A stretch of 12,698 bases of DNA, taken from positions 1 to 12,698 of the forward strand of contig JBLHPD010000142.1 in the NCBI GenBank assembly GCA_047624165.1, written 5' to 3'. The notes below the pieces were generated by a model. That model was given only the letters and a program-made list of their open reading frames with translations. It was not told where the DNA came from and searched no databases. A program made the translations under genes and the position numbers. Below are positions 6,681 through 12,647 of the stretch, piece by piece. The stretch is from Clostridium_AD sp047624165 (GTDB lineage Bacteria; Bacillota; Clostridia; Clostridiales; Clostridiaceae). The number at the start of each line of letters is the position of its first letter. Positions within the stretch are counted from its first letter, which is position 1.

Positions 6681-7835
6681 ATGAATAATGTATTTTCAAA
6701 TAATGTAAGTAATGTAGAGATTTCTGGAATTAGAAAATTTTTCAGTAAGGTTTCGCAAGTTCCAGGGGCAATTTCATTGACCCTCGGTCAGCCCGATTTT
6801 CCAGTACCAAAGAGTATTAAAAAGGCTATGATTCAAGCTATACAGAATAATAAAACTGAGTATACAGCTAATGCAGGTATTCCTGAACTTAGAAATGAGA
6901 TTTCTAATTTTTTAGGTAGCATGGACATTAAATACTTAGCTGATGAAATAACTGTGACTGTTGGAGGAAGTGAGGCACTACTATGCATATTTGCAGCATT
7001 TTTAAATGCTGGTGATAAAGTTCTGGTACCAACTCCGGCTTATCCAGCATACGAGAGCTGTGTGAAGATTTTTGGAGCAGAAGTAGTTAATTATACTCTT
7101 AATAGTGATTTTACTATTAATTTTGAAGTGCTAGAAAAACTTATTAATGAGCGAAATCCAAAGCTTTTAGTGATGTCTCATCCATCTAACCCTACTGGAG
7201 CAGCACTATCATTATTCGAGCGAGATAAACTTTCCAAAATTCTAAAAGAAAAAGATATTTACATAATAAGCGATGAGATTTATAGTTCATTATGCTATGA
7301 AAAATATTACTCATTAGCTCAGATTGATGAAATAAGGGAAAGAGTGATTTTGGTGGGTGGGTTTTCTAAAATGTTTTCAATGACAGGCCTTAGAGTGGGG
7401 TATGTTTGTGCTAGCAAATATATTACGGATAATATATTGAAAGTACATCAGTATAATGTTTCGTGCGCAACTTCAATATCTCAATGGGGGGCATACGCGG
7501 GATTGCAATCGAGCATGGATGATGTGGATGTTATGAAAATAGAGTTTGAGAAGAGAAAAGAATATGTATATAAAAGACTTACGCAAATGGGATTGGATGT
7601 AGCACTCCCTAAGGGTGCATTTTATATATTTCCTTCTATAAAAAAATTTTCTATGAGTAGCGAAGAATTTTGTAGTCGACTTCTGTATGAAGGAAAGGTT
7701 GCTGTTGTGCCTGGTTCTGCATTTGGATTAGGAGGAGAAGGGTTCATAAGGATATCATATTCTTATAGCTTAGAAGTATTAAAAGAGGGAATAGACAGAA
7801 TGGAAAAATGGATTAAATCATTAGACATAACTTAG
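6681..7835 (+). CDS. Class I PLP-dependent aminotransferase, probable N-acetyl-LL-DAP aminotransferase (PatA-like)
   Basis: A 384-residue fold-type I aminotransferase with all key residues: TVGGSEAL (93-100), PTPAYPAYE (118-125), SHPSNPTGA (167-174) with Asn170, SDEIYSSL (197-204) with Asp198 and Tyr201, GGFSKMFSMTGLRVGY (226-241) with the PLP-binding Lys230 and Arg238, and the carboxylate-binding Arg357 in FIRISYS. Class I enzymes of this kind (PatA in Bacillus) act on N-acetyl-2-amino-6-oxopimelate. Lying between dapH and dapBA makes that the likely substrate, although aspartate or aromatic amino acids cannot be excluded from sequence. ATG 6681 is preferred, with AAGGAtg about 9 nt before it. 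An upstream in-frame ATG at 6618 would add 21 AT-coded residues without a ribosome binding site. The gene ends at a terminator shared with dapB. Confidence 0.88.
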   Translation: MNNVFSNNVSNVEISGIRKFFSKVSQVPGAISLTLGQPDFPVPKSIKKAMIQAIQNNKTEYTANAGIPELRNEISNFLGSMDIKYLADEITVTVGGSEALLCIFAAFLNAGDKVLVPTPAYPAYESCVKIFGAEVVNYTLNSDFTINFEVLEKLINERNPKLLVMSHPSNPTGAALSLFERDKLSKILKEKDIYIISDEIYSSLCYEKYYSLAQIDEIRERVILVGGFSKMFSMTGLRVGYVCASKYITDNILKVHQYNVSCATSISQWGAYAGLQSSMDDVDVMKIEFEKRKEYVYKRLTQMGLDVALPKGAFYIFPSIKKFSMSSEEFCSRLLYEGKVAVVPGSAFGLGGEGFIRISYSYSLEVLKEGIDRMEKWIKSLDIT

Positions 7836-7842
7836 GGATTTT

Positions 7843-7883
7843 AAAAGCCTTGGAGCAGAGAAGTATCTGTTCCAAGGCTTTAT
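7843..7883. terminator. Bidirectional terminator between the aminotransferase gene and dapB
   Basis: The arms 7844-7859 and 7866-7881 form a 16-bp stem (AAAGCCTTGGAGCAGA against TCTGTTCCAAGGCTTT, one G-T pair) with a 6-nt loop. It is T-rich on both exits. It begins 8 bases after the aminotransferase stop and lies 13 bases beyond the dapB stop, so it serves both convergent units. Confidence 0.85.
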
Positions 7884-7894
7884 TATATTAAAGT

Positions 7895-8650
7895 CTAAAT
7901 TGACATACTAACTACATCGTCCATACTATATAGACCTTTCTCTTTCCCATAAATATATTCACAGGCCTTGAGTGCACCTATTGCGAAGACGTCTCTTGAT
8001 ATTGCGGTATGCTTAATCTCAATACATTCGCCGAGACCCGCAAATATGACTTCGTGATCACCTACAATACTTCCACCACGGATAGCATGAATTCCTATTT
8101 CATTAGGTTGTCTTTTACTTAAGCCATCCCTTCCTTTAGTGAAGATTGTTTCGTCTTCAATGGAATCCTTAATTGTATTTGCAAGAAGTAGAGCAGTACC
8201 ACTAGGAGCATCAACTTTCTGGTTGTGATGTTTTTCAATTATCTCAATATCAAAATCCTTATAAAGCATATTACTTATACTCCTTAGTATATTATTAACA
8301 ATATTTATGCCTATAGACATATTTGCAGAATGAAATACTGCAATTTCTTTGCTAAGGGAATCAATTTTGGATAATTGCTCAGGTGAGTAGCCAGTAGTGC
8401 AGAACACAATAGGAATATTTTTCTCTTTTGAATACTTACATAAGGAATCTAGAGCATCTGGCCTTGAAAAATCTAAAATCACATCTATGTCAATTTCACA
8501 TTCAAGTATGCTGTCATAGCATGGGTAGCTTAAATTAGATGAATTTTTATCAACACCAGCAACAATTGAAACTGATTTCGACTCTTTTGCCATTTCTGAA
8601 ATAACTTTGCCCATTTTTCCATTACATCCATTTAGAAGCATTTTAATCAT
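7895..8650 (-). CDS. dapB: 4-hydroxy-tetrahydrodipicolinate reductase DapB
   Basis: DapB reduces the DapA product with NAD(P)H to tetrahydrodipicolinate, the substrate of DapH. The 251-residue protein has the N-terminal Rossmann motif GCNGKMG (8-14), the segment LDFSRPDAL (59-67), FCTTGYS (83-89), the catalytic signature EKHHNQKVDAPSGTA (139-153) with His141/His142 and Lys145, and RGGSIVGDHEV (191-201). The length is slightly below the enterobacterial form, as usual in clostridia. It overlaps dapA by 4 bp (ATGA, 8647-8650), so the two are co-transcribed and probably translationally coupled. Its ribosome binding site AAAGGAGG lies inside the end of dapA, 7 nt before ATG. Nothing is missing. 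Confidence 0.95.
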   Translation of the reverse strand: MIKMLLNGCNGKMGKVISEMAKESKSVSIVAGVDKNSSNLSYPCYDSILECEIDIDVILDFSRPDALDSLCKYSKEKNIPIVFCTTGYSPEQLSKIDSLSKEIAVFHSANMSIGINIVNNILRSISNMLYKDFDIEIIEKHHNQKVDAPSGTALLLANTIKDSIEDETIFTKGRDGLSKRQPNEIGIHAIRGGSIVGDHEVIFAGLGECIEIKHTAISRDVFAIGALKACEYIYGKEKGLYSMDDVVSMSI

Positions 8651-9543
8651 TTGGTTTCCTCCTTTAAGGGGATATTATACGATTTTAATTCTTTTTTTAG
8701 AATTTGTAAATTCTTTTCTTCCATTTCACATAGTGGTAGTCTTAAATGTCCTACTTCCATTCCCATAAGATTCATAGCTGTTTTTACAGGGATAGGATTA
8801 GTTTCTATGAATACAGAGCTATTAAGAGCAAGAAAATTCAATTGAATTTTTAATGCCGCGGCGTGGTCACCTTGAAAATATAATTCACACATGTTATGAA
8901 TGTCTGTAGGAATTATATTTGCAAGAACAGATATAACTCCAATACCACCTAAGGAAAGTATAGGTATAACTTGGTCGTCGTTACCGGAATAGACATCTAA
9001 TCTATCTCCGCATAGTGCTTTAATTTGTGCTATTTGACTTATATTGCCACTTGCTTCTTTAATTGCTACAATATTTTGTACTTCGCACAATTTTAAAAGT
9101 GTGCTTGGATTAATATTAAGAGATGTTCTTGATGGAACGTTGTATATTATTACAGGTGAGGTTACACTATTTGCAATTGCACTAAAATGTTCAAATAAGC
9201 CTTTTTGAGTGGTTTTATTATAGTAGGGGGTAATTACAAGTAATCCGTCTACACCTATTTTTTCTGCCCATTTACTCATGCTTATTGTAGCAGCAGTGTT
9301 GTTGCTTCCTGTACCGGCGATTACTGGAACCCTCTTATTAACTACATCAACTACAAATTTTATAGTCTCTTTTCTTTCTTGCTCTGACATAGTAGAAGCT
9401 TCACCGGTAGTGCCACATACTATAATAGCATCTGTTTTACTGCTAATCTGCCATTCTATTAATTCTTCAAGTTTTTTGAAATCTATCCCTCTTTCATCAA
9501 ACGGAGTAACTATTGCAACACCAGAACCTTTAAAAATACGCAT
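8647..9543 (-). CDS. dapA: 4-hydroxy-tetrahydrodipicolinate synthase DapA
   Basis: DapA condenses pyruvate with aspartate semialdehyde, the first committed step to DAP and lysine. The 298-residue TIM-barrel protein has all catalytic residues: GTTGEA (44-49) with Thr45/Thr46, YYNK (107-110) with Tyr108, YNVPSRT (134-140) with Tyr134 and Arg139, and the Schiff-base Lys162 in AIKEASG. ATG 9543 is chosen because GAGGAGG lies 7 nt upstream and the family starts M-x-F-x-GSGVAxVTPF. An in-frame ATG at 9579 would add 12 residues that include the ribosome binding site. It is the first gene of dapA-dapB. The upstream 370 bp contain no recognisable lysine riboswitch or T-box, so feedback control probably works on the enzyme or through an unknown regulator. 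Confidence 0.96.
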   Translation of the reverse strand: MRIFKGSGVAIVTPFDERGIDFKKLEELIEWQISSKTDAIIVCGTTGEASTMSEQERKETIKFVVDVVNKRVPVIAGTGSNNTAATISMSKWAEKIGVDGLLVITPYYNKTTQKGLFEHFSAIANSVTSPVIIYNVPSRTSLNINPSTLLKLCEVQNIVAIKEASGNISQIAQIKALCGDRLDVYSGNDDQVIPILSLGGIGVISVLANIIPTDIHNMCELYFQGDHAAALKIQLNFLALNSSVFIETNPIPVKTAMNLMGMEVGHLRLPLCEMEEKNLQILKKELKSYNIPLKEETK

Positions 9544-9854
9544 AAGATTACCTCCTCGTAGATCTGTAAATAATAACAAAAATTAATTGCGATTATCTAT
9601 AGAACTATTTTATTTTTATTACTATATATTTATTAATTGGGATTGATTTTAGTGAATCATTTCTACTTATAAATAAATTAATATTGATAATTAATAATAA
9701 TATATGAATTATAACTAAAGCTTTTTCTTTATTATATTATATAGCCCATATGTGAAAATATATATACTTTTAAGAAAAAAAATGAAAATCAGTAATAATG
9801 GATAGATAAATATAATACAACAGGTGATTATTTAACCCACAAAATAGAAAAAAC
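9544..9854. other. AT-rich intergenic region between dapA and the SASP gene
   Basis: There is no coding potential in either strand apart from very short frames. The DNA is extremely rich in A and T, with only a few GC bases near 9640-9660 (a small TGATT...AATCA dyad) and 9745-9755. The dapA promoter should be here on the minus strand, but I cannot select one with confidence. On the plus strand a perfect TATAAT occurs at 9811-9816 without a good -35 box. It may start a short transcript ending at the terminator at 9855-9890. Confidence 0.4.
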
Positions 9855-9890
9855 AGTGCTGGAAGGTACATTCCGGCATTATATTTTTTT
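9855..9890. terminator. Orphan rho-independent terminator upstream of the SASP gene
   Basis: A ten-pair stem (9855-9864 with 9871-9880; core TGCTGGAA/TTCCGGCA, two G-T pairs) with a 6-nt loop is followed on the plus strand by ATATTTTTTT. On the minus strand it is followed by GTTTTTTCTATTTT. It is a good terminator in both directions, but no gene ends here: dapA points away to the left and the SASP gene starts to the right. Confidence 0.8.
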
Positions 9891-9894
9891 ATTG

Positions 9895-9928
9895 TGAATA
9901 AAAGAACCTCAGATTGTAAAAAATATTA
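9895..9928 (+). promoter_or_regulatory. Weak candidate sigma-G promoter for the SASP gene
   Basis: TGAATA (9895-9900) matches the forespore sigma-G -35 box exactly. The region 17-21 bp downstream is AAAAATATTA, a poor match to CATNNTA. The position suits a spore-specific gene, but the -10 weakness keeps this tentative. Confidence 0.3.
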
Positions 9929-9952
9929 GATATTATAATTAGGAGGGGTATT

Positions 9953-10192
9953 ATGGGTAAAACACCTTTAAAAAAAGTTATAAAAGCTAAATTAAAAACA
10001 AACAAAGAATTAACCAAAAACGAAATGCTTAGAGAAACGTTAAAATATGAAATAGCTGAAGAATTAGGATTAACAGATAAGATAGGTGTGGAGGGATGGA
10101 GTGGACTAACAGCAGAAGAGACAGGGAGAATTGGAGGCTTAATGACAAAAAGAAAGAAGAGCATAAATCTTCCTAAAAACGCAGATTTTTAA
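9953..10192 (+). CDS. Alpha/beta-type small acid-soluble spore protein (divergent clostridial type)
   Basis: This 79-residue protein probably coats and protects spore DNA and is degraded by the GPR protease at germination. Two SASP signatures are present: LKYEIAEELGL (30-40), which holds the GPR-type cleavage site between Glu33 and Ile34, and GLTAEETGRIGGLMTKR (51-67), equivalent to the TSRxNGxVGGxMTKR block of classical members. It differs from the major alpha/beta proteins in a lysine-rich N-terminal extension of about 28 residues, a short lysine-rich tail and a GWSGL insertion, giving a net basic charge. It is therefore a minor, specialised type, perhaps akin to Ssp4-like clostridial variants; I cannot confirm that. 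AGGAGGGG (9941-9948) precedes ATG by about 5 nt. Expression in the forespore under sigma-G is expected from the family. Confidence 0.9.
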   Translation: MGKTPLKKVIKAKLKTNKELTKNEMLRETLKYEIAEELGLTDKIGVEGWSGLTAEETGRIGGLMTKRKKSINLPKNADF

Positions 10193-10461
10193 CAATATTT
10201 CAGAAGGGAAGGCGCCCACTACTATAAGTGGGATTTACATATTACAATAAAGGGAAACTTCAGTGGGAATATAAATTTACTTTTGAAGTTGTTAATATTT
10301 CATCGGTGAAGGTAATAAGCAGCTGTTAAGCAAATTACTTTGGACAATATTTGGTGTATAGGTTAGAATATTATATACCATTATAGTTTTAAGAGGATAA
10401 CCCTTTGAAAAAGAATAAAACTTTGAAGAGGGGAGTACTTTGAAAAAGGAGAAATGTTAAT
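10193..10461 (+). other. Structured intergenic region between SASP and methyltransferase genes
   Basis: There is no conventional gene. From the left it holds a perfect hairpin CCCACT-actata-AGTGGG (10215-10232) without a T run; a longer dyad AACTTCA...TGAAGTT (10256-10290); a promoter-like pair (10341-10369) overlapped by the dyad GGTGTATA...TATATACC (10353-10379); and three short repeats beginning CTTTGAA (10403, 10421, 10438) just before the next gene. The first hairpin may serve the SASP transcript poorly as a terminator, or be a relic of an IS200/IS605 end. Confidence 0.45.
10341..10369 (+). promoter_or_regulatory. Sigma-A-like promoter for the methyltransferase gene
   Basis: TGGACA (10341-10346) and TAGAAT (10364-10369) are 17 bp apart, each 5/6 to consensus. 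The start would be near 10376, giving a leader of about 86 nt. The dyad GGTGTATA/TATATACC (10353-10360 with 10372-10379) brackets the -10 box and could be an operator, although no regulator is known. Confidence 0.55.
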
Positions 10462-11199
10462 ATGGACTGTTATAAAGAGTTTGCTCATATATATGATGAA
10501 TTAATTAATTCTGATATTGATTATAAATCATGGGCTTCGAGCATATTATGTATTTGCAAAGAATATCGCATTGATATGGAGAACTATTTAGATTTAGCCT
10601 GTGGTACAGGGAATCTTACTATAGAAATTGCAAGTGAATTTAATAATACATGGGCAGTTGATTTATCTTCTGACATGTTAAGTGAAGCAGAGAAAAAAAT
10701 GAGGGAAGCGCTGATAAAAGCAAAATTTATATGTCAAGATATTTGCGAATTGAATTTAAATAATACATTTAATCTAATAACGTGCTGCTTAGATTCTAGC
10801 AATTACATATTAGAAGAGGAAAATTTTAAAAAGTATTTATTAGGAGTTTACGATTTATTAAAAAGTGATGGTTTATTTATTTTTGATATTAATTCTTATT
10901 ATAAACTTACTAATGTGCTTGGTAATAATATCTATAATTATGATTCTGATGATGTTGTATACATTTGGGAAAATTATTTAGAAAATGATATAGTGCAAAT
11001 GAGTTTAACCTTTTTTGTGAAAGAAGGACAAGTATACAGGCGGTTTGACGAAGAGCATTCAGAAAGAGCTTATAAAGATAAATATGTAGAAAGTGTTATT
11101 AAAGAAGCTGGGTTCGAAATAATTAAAAAGATGGATAATTACGAAGATAAAGAAGTAAGTGATCAAACAGAGAGAATATGTTATGTTCTGAAGAAGTAA
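10462..11199 (+). CDS. Class I SAM-dependent methyltransferase
   Basis: The 245-residue cytosolic enzyme carries SAM-binding motif I as LDLACGTGN (43-51), the acidic ribose-binding residue Asp67 in WAVDLSSDML (64-73), a motif around FNLITCCLDSSNYI (about 103-116) and the post-motif strand LLKSDGLFIFDINSY. The N-terminal FAHIYDELINSDIDYKSWA matches the YqeM-type group of small-molecule or RNA methyltransferases. The substrate cannot be told. The start ATG 10462 is the only in-frame choice, because TGA at 10441-10443 blocks extension. AAAGGAG (10445-10450) lies 11 nt away, a little far. The next gene downstream is hslO, separated by a repeat array. Co-transcription is possible, but the array may terminate it. 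Confidence 0.85.
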   Translation: MDCYKEFAHIYDELINSDIDYKSWASSILCICKEYRIDMENYLDLACGTGNLTIEIASEFNNTWAVDLSSDMLSEAEKKMREALIKAKFICQDICELNLNNTFNLITCCLDSSNYILEEENFKKYLLGVYDLLKSDGLFIFDINSYYKLTNVLGNNIYNYDSDDVVYIWENYLENDIVQMSLTFFVKEGQVYRRFDEEHSERAYKDKYVESVIKEAGFEIIKKMDNYEDKEVSDQTERICYVLKK

Positions 11200-11217
11200 C
11201 AAATAACAATAGTTTTG

Positions 11218-11304
11218 CTAGTGTTTTCACTAGTTTCCCTAGTGCTCACTAGTTTCCCTAGTGCTCACTAGTTTCCCTAGTGCTCACTAGTTTTTTTCCT
11301 AGTG
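11218..11304. repeat. Tandem CTAGTG/CACTAG palindromic array
   Basis: Nine half-sites alternate strictly: CTAGTG at 11218, 11239, 11258, 11277 and 11299, and CACTAG at 11228, 11247, 11266 and 11285. The core unit CTAGTGCTCACTAGTTTCC (19 nt) is present twice exactly (11239-11257, 11258-11276), once as its first 17 bases, and once as a 21-nt variant at the left. Spacers are 2 or 4 nt within a unit and TTTCC between units. CTAG, usually a rare tetranucleotide in bacteria, thus occurs nine times in 87 bases. The array fills the gap between the methyltransferase and hslO genes. Confidence 0.9.
11258..11297 (+). terminator. Probable terminator formed by two array units
   Basis: Two neighbouring 14-nt palindromes (11258-11271 and 11277-11290) can pair with each other as a 6+6 bp stem with a 2x2 internal loop and a TTTCC loop. 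Seven T residues (11291-11297) follow directly. This would stop transcripts from the methyltransferase gene. Other pairings of array units compete with it. Confidence 0.55.
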
Positions 11305-11339
11305 TTCATATTATCAAGATTATACAAGGAGGTTAGTGT

Positions 11340-12224
11340 ATGGATAAATTGGTTAGAGCTACTGCAAAAGAAGGTCAGGTTAGGATATTTGCAGCCATAA
11401 CTACGGATTTAGTAAATGAAGGAGTTACGATGCATTTATGTGCACCTACGGCAGCCGCTGCTTTCGGTAGGATGTTAACAGCTGGTACTCTTATGGGAAC
11501 CATGCTGAAATCTAAGCAAGATAGTTTAACTCTTCACATTAATGGTGGAGGTGAGGCAAATGGTGTAGTAGTAACTGCGCATGCGGATTCAAGTGTCAAA
11601 GGATACATTGGAAACCCTAATGTAGATTTGCCTGCTAATAGTAAGGGGAAACTTGATGTAAGTGGTGCAATAGGTAAGGATGGCTATTTAAGAGTTATAA
11701 GAGACTTAGGGCTAAAGGAGCCATATGTAGGTCAAGTACCAATATATACTGGAGAAATTGGTGATGATTTAGCTTATTACTTTACTGTTTCAGAGCAAAC
11801 CCCATCAGCTGTGGGCTTGGGAGTTTTAGTAGACACGGATATGAGTATTAAAGCTTCAGGTGGGTTTATAATCCAAATGATGCCTGGTGCAGATGAATTT
11901 TTAGCTGATATAATAACATATAGACTTGAAGAAATTCCATCCATAACTGAACTCATAGAAAAAGGGATGACAATTGAAGAAATATTAGAATTTATTTTTG
12001 AAGATATGGAACTTAAAATACATGAAGAAGTTGTGCCAATGTATAAATGTGATTGTTGCAGAGAAAGAGTTGAGAGAGCATTAATAAGTATAGGAAAAAG
12101 GGACTTAGAAGAAATTTATAATGATGGTAAAACAGAAGAAATTAAATGCCATTTTTGTAATAAAAACTATGAATTTAATCATGAAGACATTGGGCAATTA
12201 CTTAAAAGTAGTTTAGGGGCATGA
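11340..12224 (+). CDS. hslO: Redox-regulated chaperone Hsp33
   Basis: Hsp33 is a cytosolic holdase that becomes active when oxidation releases zinc from its C-terminal domain. The 294-residue protein has the conserved N-terminal dimer domain (RATAKEGQVRIFAAIT; GRMLTAGTLMGTML; GYIGNP; TGEIGDDLAYYFTVSEQTPSAVGLGVL) and the zinc domain with C237-x-C239 and C270-xx-C273. An additional Cys240 makes the first pair CDCC. Length is normal. AAGGAGG (11326-11332) lies 7 nt before ATG, so the start is firm. A CTAG-rich palindromic array stands just upstream, and a very strong hairpin overlaps the stop codon region. The promoter may be TATTAT at 11309-11314, but no -35 is evident, so expression could depend on read-through from the methyltransferase gene. 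Confidence 0.96.
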   Translation: MDKLVRATAKEGQVRIFAAITTDLVNEGVTMHLCAPTAAAAFGRMLTAGTLMGTMLKSKQDSLTLHINGGGEANGVVVTAHADSSVKGYIGNPNVDLPANSKGKLDVSGAIGKDGYLRVIRDLGLKEPYVGQVPIYTGEIGDDLAYYFTVSEQTPSAVGLGVLVDTDMSIKASGGFIIQMMPGADEFLADIITYRLEEIPSITELIEKGMTIEEILEFIFEDMELKIHEEVVPMYKCDCCRERVERALISIGKRDLEEIYNDGKTEEIKCHFCNKNYEFNHEDIGQLLKSSLGA

Positions 12225-12284
12225 AAATAAATAACAAGTCAAAGATGCGAAATAGACTCGCATACTGACTTGTTATTTATTTAG
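12225..12284 (+). terminator. Very strong terminator after hslO
   Basis: A perfect 17-bp stem (12225-12241 with 12266-12282) carries a second stem inside it, ATGCGA (12245-12250) with TCGCAT (12258-12263), separated by a small internal loop. The right arm ends in TTATTTATTT. It starts one base after the hslO stop codon. Confidence 0.85.
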
Positions 12285-12566
12285 TGTAGATAAAAGTGTA
12301 ATCTTTGTAGGCAGAATATGTGTATGTTGCTATATGTTTCAAATCGTAGAAAAATGGAGATAACTTGACAAATGAGGAGCATAATTGAAATAGATATGAA
12401 TACTAACTATATTTACTATTGACAACTTGAAGAAAATTTTATAATATAGTAATGTACTAAGCGACGAAAATACGAGCAATAAAGTAATAAAATAGTTAAT
12501 GAATAAAGTTCTTGACAAGTTTTATGAAATGATGTAGACTATAATAGTTGTTGAATGAAGATATGT
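12285..12566 (+). promoter_or_regulatory. Promoter-rich leader of the tRNA operon
   Basis: No gene is seen. Three perfect TTGACA boxes occur at 12365-12370, 12419-12424 and 12512-12517. The second has TATAAT at 12440-12445 (spacing 15). The third has TAGACT at 12535-12540 (spacing 17) directly followed by TATAAT at 12540-12545 (spacing 22). The first has only weak -10 candidates near 12391. The third would start transcription 15-20 bases before tRNA-Val. Several tandem promoters are typical of stable RNA operons. Confidence 0.6.
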
Positions 12567-12642
12567 GGGAGCATAGCTCAGCTGGGAGAGCATCTGCCTT
12601 ACAAGCAGAGGGTCACAGGTTCGAACCCTGTTGTTCCCACCA
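12567..12642 (+). tRNA. tRNA-Val (anticodon TAC)
   Basis: All 76 bases fold as a normal cloverleaf. The acceptor is GGGAGCA/TGTTCCC with A and an encoded CCA end, the D arm is GCTC/GAGC, the anticodon stem TCTGC/GCAGA has loop CTTACAA (anticodon TAC), the variable loop is GGGTC, and the T arm is ACAGG-TTCGAAC-CCTGT. It reads valine codons, chiefly GTA and GTG. Confidence 0.98.
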
Positions 12643-12647
12643 CATAT

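Noticed and set aside
8651..9586. Plus-strand frames of 64 and 102 codons opposite dapA
   Set aside because: They are antisense to dapA, whose catalytic residues are all intact, and they show no family resemblance.
9889..10164. Minus-strand frame of 91 codons opposite the SASP gene
   Set aside because: The SASP frame has clear family motifs and a ribosome binding site, whereas this one is a hydrophobic shadow read through it.
11218..11304. CIRCE (HrcA) operator in the array before hslO
   Set aside because: CIRCE is TTAGCACTC-N9-GAGTGCTAA; the array shares only a few bases and the spacing does not fit.
12372..12422. Short frame of 16 codons starting ATG 12372
   Set aside because: It has no ribosome binding site, lies within the tRNA promoter region and is too short to support.
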